From the NCBI RefSeq assembly GCF_019399895.1, contig NC_091867.1:372001-436000 (forward strand): a stretch of DNA of 64,000 nucleotides. The letters run 5' to 3'. Shown in pieces: positions 12,301 to 21,300 of this stretch (its first letter is position 1; each line of letters opens with the position of its first letter). The position numbers and the translations under genes were made by a program. A model generated the notes under the pieces. It saw only the letters and a list, made by a program, of their open reading frames with translations, had not been told where the DNA came from and searched no databases. This DNA is from Cardiocondyla obscurior. Lineage: Eukaryota > Arthropoda > Insecta > Hymenoptera > Formicidae.

Positions 12301-15300
12301 AATATATTTTTGGATTATATGTATTATTTAGTGGCTGTTTGTATTAATAATTTTTTTTATAGTAGATTGATTCAGTTTTACTCAAATCATGATATACACT
12401 TGTTCCATATATATTTCTTATAAATGCTTGTTGTCTGAAAACTAGAGATTAAAGTCTTGTTGTATCTCCCTTCGCAGCCCCCGACAGTAACAATGGTCCT
12501 TGTGAGTATTAAAAATAAAAATTCTAATTCTATCGGTCTATGCTGTGTTTTGCTACGCTATGTTATACACTGCTGTGTTCATGCACGATGTAATATCACA
12601 AGCAAATCGCTACAGTTGAATCGAACAGATTGAAACAATGCGAGCAACGAAATTGAATTTGGATAAATCTGAGATTCAATAACTAAATCGAGACTGGCTT
12701 ATATTCCGACTCGATAGCATCGAGTCCAATGTGGAAGATTCAAATTTGAATATCTTGCTCCTAATTCAAAAATATCTTATATATCTAGGTTACTCAATTT
12801 CGGAGATATCTTGCACAAACTTTCGAAGAAAACGAAATTAGCCATTGCTAGATTCATATTTAAACAATTGATCGCTGTTATATTACGTTTAATGTAAAAT
12901 CGCAGTTTTAATCTTCAATCCTCAATAGAAAATGTAATTAACAGTTCGGAATATATATGTATATGCTTATCAATTGCTGCAATGCTTGATTGAATTTCCA
13001 ATTAACATTTTGATCGATGCAAATTATTCAATTATATTATGCAATTACCATAACAACACGCCGACATGTACAACCTATTCTCTCTTAGGACATACGTAAT
13101 ATACATTGTTTCCAACGAATATTACATACGTAATACTCATTGTAGTACAGCCAAAAATAAAATAATTCTTTGCAAAAAGCAAAGATAAATAATAGAATCA
13201 AAATTTTTAAAGTCTTATTTATATAAAAAATTATTTTATTTTTGGTTATATTATCGTTTCATATATGTGTGTACATATCTCGTCACAAATGCATCAGTTA
13301 CGTTTGTAAAGATTACATAAGATGCACTTTATATTTCACAACTAGATATAACATGTGGCATGTTTAGTTTTATATTGATTCTTTCACATCTTATTTCCAT
13401 AAACTAATTTTGATTTTATTCTCATACGCCTGCAACACTTAATTAGGTAAATTAATCGCACGATAATACGCGTACAGCGAAAGTAACAATAAACATTTCG
13501 AATTACTGACATCATGCGCGAGCTTAAGCGTGAGCTTGTTGCGCGCTTTCGCGGCAGGCTAACATTTACGAAGATGAAGTTTTCTGAGCCTTTCAATTAA
13601 AAAGATTATAATACCTACCTGCTTTCGAGGGAGCGTTCTTCTCTCCTCTGTAAACCGCTTTAGTCGTGTACATCATTCTACAAAATTAATTTTGTTCCTG
13701 CTCCCTGTTTTTCCACGATCGTAATCTGGGCGGGTCTCATTAAATTGTAATCGCGATGGAACCACACGAAACCGGCTTGGAGCACAATAGCTGCTTACAC
13801 GCACTCGTTTCACGATCCGAAGCTAGTCTAGACACATCATAAATATTTCGCCTGGATGTGAACGTGCGGCCCACCCATTTTCATTTTCTTCACGAGATTT
13901 CAATAGCTTTAACCTGCTCGCATGTCGTGTCTGCACCTAATGTAAGGCACTGTTATCTATACCATTTTCGAGATTATTTTGAAATTAATTTTTGAAAAAT
14001 TACAATACATCGGAGGGTAATCGCAATGGAATTTTGATATATATCTCTTGAGAGGTGCGGACACTAGCAAGTAATTCACGAAATTCCTGACATTTTATGT
14101 GAACATAATTACACGTGTGATTGCATTCATTTGCGTCTTTCAATGTCTACAAATTCGTCGGATTGACGCCATAGAAATAAGTTCTATGTTGTAAACTAAC
14201 GTGATTTCGAATTCATTGCAAGTTTCTTATATGCATTTAAAAAGAGCATCGGTCTTCTGACGGATATGTAGACATTCCGCTGCGTAGCGTGTGCTTTTGG
14301 GTCTACAATCTTTCTCTTTCTATAAATTAGGTGTAATCTATGTGGTGGATGAACTGGATTATGAGCAAAAGAAGCAGTACGAGCTGACCGTACGCGCCAC
14401 CGACAGCGTGTCAGGAGTTTACGCGGAGGTGCTCGTCAGCATCCTCGTCCTGGATGTAAACGATTGCCCACCCGAATTCACGCAGGACTCCTATAATATC
14501 TCGGTATCAGAGGCGGCAGTATTCGGGACTCCTGTTTTACGAGTGAGCTCCAGAGACAATGACACAGGTAAATAAAAAGTTAATTTCTAAGCTTCGCGCT
14601 GAAATAAAAATCGAATTGCTTCTTTTTTATACATATGAATAACTTTTGGAAAGCGCTGTTATCCTCATCACATTCATTATTCATTTTTGCGCAGGCATCA
14701 ATCAACAAGTTCGTTATGCTATTCAAAACGACACCGAGGATAGTACGGATTTGTTCCACATCGATCCCGACGAGGGTGTAATATTTCTCAAACGATCTTT
14801 GGACCACGAGAGCCGTGAATCCCATCATTTTACTGTGATTGCCATGGACCGCGGTGTGCCGAGCCTATCGAGCACGGCGCATGTTTGGATGACCGTTATC
14901 GATATGAACGACAATCCGCCCAAGTTTGAGCAACCCTCATACACCTGTTCTCTATCGGAGCACGCTGAGCGTGGTCAATTCGTGACGGTGGTGTCAGCCA
15001 GCGATCCAGACTACGTCGACGAAAAGCTGACGTACACCATTGTAGGTGGGAACGAACAACAGACTTACAATATCGACCAGTCGACCGGTATTATCTCGCT
15101 GATAAACATGCAGAACTTCGGCGAACAGAAACTTAGCATGCTCAACGTGTCCGTCACTGACGGCGTTTACACAAGCTTTGCTCGTGTCAAGATTGAAATT
15201 CTACCAGCGAACAGACATAATCCGAAATTTCCGAACCCGATAGTCGAAGTGACCGTTTTGAAGAATCAGTTGCCTGGTAGATTGGTCACTAGCGTACTGG

Positions 15301-18300
15301 CCGTAGATGAAGACTTCGGCGAGTACGGCACAGTGACGTACACGATAATATCGGAGATGATGAAGGAAGTGTTTGACATAAATAAGCTCACTGGCGAGAT
15401 AGTAACGCGAAAGAAACTTGATCGAGAGGAACAGAAGCGATATGAGATACTAGTAATGGCGATGGACGGCGGCGGTAGATCCGGATTTGTGATGGTGCGA
15501 GTTAAAGTAGGCGATGAGAACGATAACGCGCCGATCTTTCTTCTCAGAGAATATAAAGCAACTATTCAAGGCAATCTGTCTCTGAACACACCTTTCTTGA
15601 AAGTAAAAGCACAGGACGCAGACGAGGATGAGGCAGCAAAGATTGTTTATTCCATTTATGAACCACAAACTTCTCCTGCTAGATCTCTGTTCGGTATAAA
15701 TCCCGACACAGGATCTGTCTATCTGCAGAAAAGCGCTGTACCATGGGGTGAGATATAGTTTTATTTTAAATTTTGTGAATAAAATAATATTCTTAAAATC
15801 TTTATATAATAAAAATTATATAATAAATAAATCTTTATATAATAAATATTTGTTATTTTCAGAAAATCAATTGTTTGAAATGTTTATTCGTGCGGAAGAT
15901 AAAGGTACGACTACTCATCATGCCGACGTGCCGTTAAGTATTTATATAATGGGTTCTAATGATATTCCACCTTTATTCGAACGAAAAGAAGATAAATTCT
16001 TTATAAGAGAGGATTCTTCCGTTGGTACACCGATCACGAAACTTAAGACTGTCACAAATAGCACTGTAACATATCGTATAGTATCTGGTGATGAAGACAA
16101 CCCGCTTTTTACGATCGACTCTCACGGTCAAATCACTTTGGCGAGACCATTAGATCGAGAACTAAAAGACAGTCATTTGATCGGAGTCCTTGCTGAAACA
16201 GACTCAAGCCCTCCGCTTACAGCTCTTGCCGAGATCTCTCTTCAAGTATCGGACGAAAACGATCATGCACCGAAATTCGAAAGCAATCCGTACGCGATTA
16301 ATTTGGCTGAAAACATCGAGGAGGGAACATCGATATTAAAAGTTATTGCGCACGATATGGACCTCGGTAGCAATGGTGAAGTACGTTACTCCTTCGGATC
16401 CGATATAGGAGAATTGGCGAACGTTTTTGCGGTAGACGCTTACACCGGTTGGATATCGACATTAGTACAGCTCGACAAAGAAAAGCAGCCGGAATATAAG
16501 TTTCAGGTAATATAGATATATATAATTTAAACTAACTTATATATAATTAAAATTTATTTATGTATAATTTTTTAAATATTGACGCTAGAAAATTTAAAAC
16601 GTTATTTGTGCAATGATTTTTTTTAGGTGGTTGCCACTGACAATGGAAATCCGAAACACTTTGCGAGAACATCGGTGCATGTCAAATTAAAAGATTATAA
16701 CGACAACTCGCCTGCTTTTGTCAACGATCGTTACGAGGCTACAGTGAACGAAGACGCTTTACCAGGAACGGTTGTAGTGAAATTAATTACCGTCGATAAA
16801 GACACAGATGTCATTACGCCGATAGAATTTTATATAACACCAGGTGATCCTAGATCGCAATTTCAAATCAGATCTACCGGCGAAGTGTACGTGGCGAAAT
16901 CTTTAGACCGAGAAACTACCGATCGTTACGAGCTTCAGATCGTTGGGACTGATGGAAAATATGTTTTTGAGACAAAAGTAACTGTGCAAATTTTAGATGT
17001 TAATGATAACCCTCCGTATTGTCTCAGATACCATTATAGAGAGATACTTTCCGAGGGTTCGCATCCTGGTACTTATGTCTTGACCGTGTTAGCCACCGAC
17101 TACGACGACGAACCGAATGCGAAATTACGATTTTACTTAACCGGCGACAATAACGATAAATTTTCGTTAGATAAGGAAACAGGCGTGCTAAAAACCGTCG
17201 GGCAACTCGATCGAGAAACGCAAGCCAAATATTCTTTGACAGCTCACGTGCAGGATCGAGATAAGCCGGCTTGGGAATGTTCGTCACAGTTGGAGATTCT
17301 CGTTTCCGATCTCAATGATAACGCACCGAAATTTACTATGTCAACTTATAGCAGCTCTTTGCCCGAGGATGTCGAAATTGGCACACTCGTGACGAAAGTA
17401 CACGCTACAGACAATGATATTGGTATTAATCGGAAGATCCGGTACGAATTTATTGACTCTGCGGATGGCCATTTTCATATTGCGGCGGATAGTGGAATAG
17501 TCACGCTGGCTAAGCCTTTGGACAGGGAAACGAAGGCTATGTACAATGTAACAATTCAGGCGCTTGATCAGGGCACTCCTCAACTAATGGGAGCCGCTTC
17601 TCTTATCGTTAATGTACAGGATATCAACGACAATCCGCCAGAATTCACTTCCAAGATTTACTTTGCAAAAGTGCCTGAGATCTATGCAGTTGGTACTGAG
17701 GTAGCACGAGTGCTCGCTACTTCTAAAGATACAGGTGTAAATGCCGATATATATTATTCGATCGTCGGGGGAAACGAACATAAGAAGTTTCAAATAGACG
17801 CCAAGACGGGCGTTTTGACTATTGCCGAACAGCTGGATTATGAACGCGCTCGCGATTATTTTCTCACTATTCAAGCAGTCGATGGAGGTATTCCACCGCT
17901 AAGCAATCACGCTACCGTTAATATTACCGTCACCGATAGTAATGATAACACACCTATCTTCAGCGAAGTATCGTACAGAGCTTTCATAAAAGAAGATGCG
18001 AAAATTGGAGAGCAAGTTACACAAGTAAGTTTTTTTGAAATCTAATTACTTGCATAATAAATAATGTATAAATTTATACTAATTATTTGAAAAATATAAA
18101 TTATGTGCAATGCAAAAGTATATGTCTTATTTATAAAAATACGTTGTTTCAGGTATATGCAAATGATTTAGATAGTGAAGAGAATGGTAACTTATCGTAT
18201 TATATAGAACGTGGCGATAGACAAAAGCAATTTTCCATCGACAGAAAAACCGGACAAATAACTGTCGCCGCGCCATTGGATCGAGAAGAAGTTAGTGTCA

Positions 18301-21300
18301 AATATAATTAACCATAATATCTATTTATGCTTATAATTATAAACATAAATTAATTATTAAACGTTCTACTTTCTTTTTCAGATTGCGAATTATATATTGG
18401 AAGTTCATGCTCGTGATAATGGCATACCGACACTTTCAAGTTTTGTGATGGTAAATATCGAAGTTCTGGATGCAAATGATAACCCGCCGTTGTTTTCCCA
18501 CCCAAATTACACGGCTGTCGTGCAAGAAGATAAACCACTTGGGCACACGGTTTTACAATTTGTCGTCACCGATGCGAACGTTGAACCGAATGCCGAACCG
18601 TACACTTTTGACTTCCGTTCTGGGAATGAGGGAGATGCGTTTCGATTGGAACAGGATGGTACTTTGCGAACGGCAACGAAATTTAATAACAGAGTAAAAG
18701 ATAAATACGTATTGCACATCCGAGTATTCGATAATGGTAGCCCGCCACTGTACTCAGACGCATGGGTTGTAATCAAGGTGATTGAAGAATCGCAGTATCC
18801 ACCGGTAATAACGCCTCTTGAAGTAATTATTAATTCTTACATGGACGAATATCCAGGTGGCATTATCGGGAAAGTGCACGCGACCGATCAAGATCAATAC
18901 GATTCGCTTCTATTTAGTTTAATACCATCCTCGCTGATCCCGAGCACCGATCTCTTTCAAATAGACAAGATCGATGGCACGTTAGTCGCTTTGCCCAGAC
19001 TCGACGTGGGTGAATATAGAATAAATGTTAGCGTGACGGACGGCAAATTCCACTCGTACTCCGTCGTGAAAGTTGACGTCGATCTGGTAACTGAGAAGAT
19101 GCTCGAGAATTCGGTGATCGTGAGATTTCGAGAGGTTAGCCCAGAGGATTTTATGTTGAGTCACCGCAAAGGTTTCGTTAGAACTGTTCGCAATGCAATG
19201 AACTGCCGACTTAAGGACATAATTATTATTAGCGTGCAGCCATCATCTGATGAAACGAATTTAATCAAGTCTCGAACGATTCGTCAGGCAGTTCACAATG
19301 ATCTTGATCTTCTATTTGCCGTAAAAAAAGCCGCGAATCCTGCGGGTTTATCCGGTTTCTATGCATCGGAAAGCATACGCGAGGCATTGAATCAGCACGT
19401 GGAGGAGTTGGAAGAGTCGACAAAGTTAGTCGTCGAAGAAATCGTCCGATTTAAGTGCAATAAAGGTTACTGTTTCTATGGTGATTGCCAAAACAAGATT
19501 ACTCTTGACCCTGCTCAAATCACACCTGTGTCTACTGACGTAATGAGTTTTGTATCGCCGCGGCACAAACACAAGATGGAATGTAATTGCAAGGAAGGGT
19601 ACGCCGGTAATCACTGCGAAGTAGTGGTCAACGAATGCGCCAGAGATCCATGTCCTCTGTTCAAAGTTTGCGTGCCAGACTCTTCAATTCAAGGATACTC
19701 GTGTCAATGTCCTGAGGGATATGCTGGTCAGACTTGTGATATAGATATTTCTAAATGCCACGACGAGTCGTGTTACATTCCACGGAATCCGATATCTTTC
19801 AGTGGCAAGAGTTACGCGCGTTACAAGATTGACAAAGCATTAATAAGACAAACGATCGAAGACCGTCTCAGTTTATCCTTGAGAATCAGGACGATGCAAC
19901 CTACTGTTAATCTCATGTATGCGGCGGGTAAGGTAGACTACAATATTCTTGAAATCGTTAACGGTGTGATGCAGTACAAATTCGATCTGGGCAGTGGCAC
20001 GAAATCCAGCTGGAACGAGAAAGTAACAGTGCTCGTCTAACAGTAGACGGAAAACATATTGCTCACGGTTCCGCGCCCGGTATCAATGACATCTTGAACC
20101 TGCAGTCAGATGAATTGTATTTAGGTGCCGAGGTGAGACAGCATCCGTCAATCATTGGCTTTGAAGACGTGCAACGCGGTTTCATTGGCTGCATGGATGA
20201 CGTCAGAATTGCCCGAGTTTCCGTGCCTTTGCACATGAGCGGTGCCAGTAGTGTAGCAATTCTCAAGCGATTCGCCAACGTTGAATTCAGTTGCGATACG
20301 ACAACTATTCTAGTACCGCCGGGTGTTTGCGGCTCGCAGCCGTGTCAGAACGGCGGCACTTGCAAGGACACGGGCAGCGACAGCTACGAGTGCCAATGTC
20401 ACAGTCGGTTTGCCGGTTTGGCTTGCGAAATCGATACGGATCCGTGTGCTTCCTCGCCCTGTTTTTACGGCGGGCGTTGCAAAATTTTTCCGGAAGGTGG
20501 TGATTACGTCTGTGAGTGTGTCGGACCAAATCTCAGCGGCAAACGGTGCGAGTTCGGCAGGTACTGCAGCCCGAATCCGTGCAACCACGGAGGAGTATGC
20601 GAGGAGGGCAACAATGGTCCGATATGCAAGTGCCAGGGCTTCACGGGTGATCGCTGCGAGACCGACATAAATGAGTGCGACGCGAATCCGTGTACGAACG
20701 GCGGTACCTGCGTCAACGAGATCGGCACGTACAGATGCATTTGTCCGCCGAACATGACCGGACTGAATTGCGGCAATCCCGCCTTCTCCACGCCTATCAT
20801 ATCCAGCCACTTCAACATTCAATGGGAGCATCTTGTGTGGATCGGCATCGCGGTGCTGTTAAACGTGTTATTTATCATCATATTCGTCGCCTTCTGGCGA
20901 ATTCGAACGAAGCGGACCAGGACGCGCGCCAACAACATTAACAACGAGACGCGAAAGCAGATTGTCCTGAATTCTGCAAGACCGCACGAGCACGAGTTCA
21001 AGCGCAGCTTGAAACTGAGCAATTTGGAAGTCATACAGGTATTACCGTTTTTTTTTAATTTTTTTTTTTTTTTTTTTTAGACTGATTAGCCTTATCTAAA
21101 AGCATGAATTTTTCGAGGGCCAACATATATTTGTTCGAAGGCATTATTTCAATATTCGTCTATATAAAAATTGAGATTTTAAAAAACCTCGTTTACAATT
21201 ACGACGTAATGCCTTCAATTCTTTGTGGCATATAATCGCTATTTTTTTTTTTATTATCGACATTGAGTGCGTTCGGCGAAACAACCGCTCAGCGAGTGCT

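Larger units (their letters stand above)
11677..14330 (+). other. 2.65-kb intron containing a candidate microexon and a small inverted repeat
   Basis: This is the intron between the FNTG exon and the VIYVVDELDYE exon. It is AT-rich. A 136-codon open frame at 11937-12347 has no recognisable domain and is probably chance. The features worth keeping are the 24-nt microexon candidate (12478-12501) and the inverted repeat at 13151-13245, listed separately. Confidence 0.75.

Noticed and set aside
11937..12347. 136-codon open frame within an intron of the Fat-like gene
   Set aside because: AT-rich, hydrophobic and low-complexity translation, no recognisable domain and no splice context; most likely chance.
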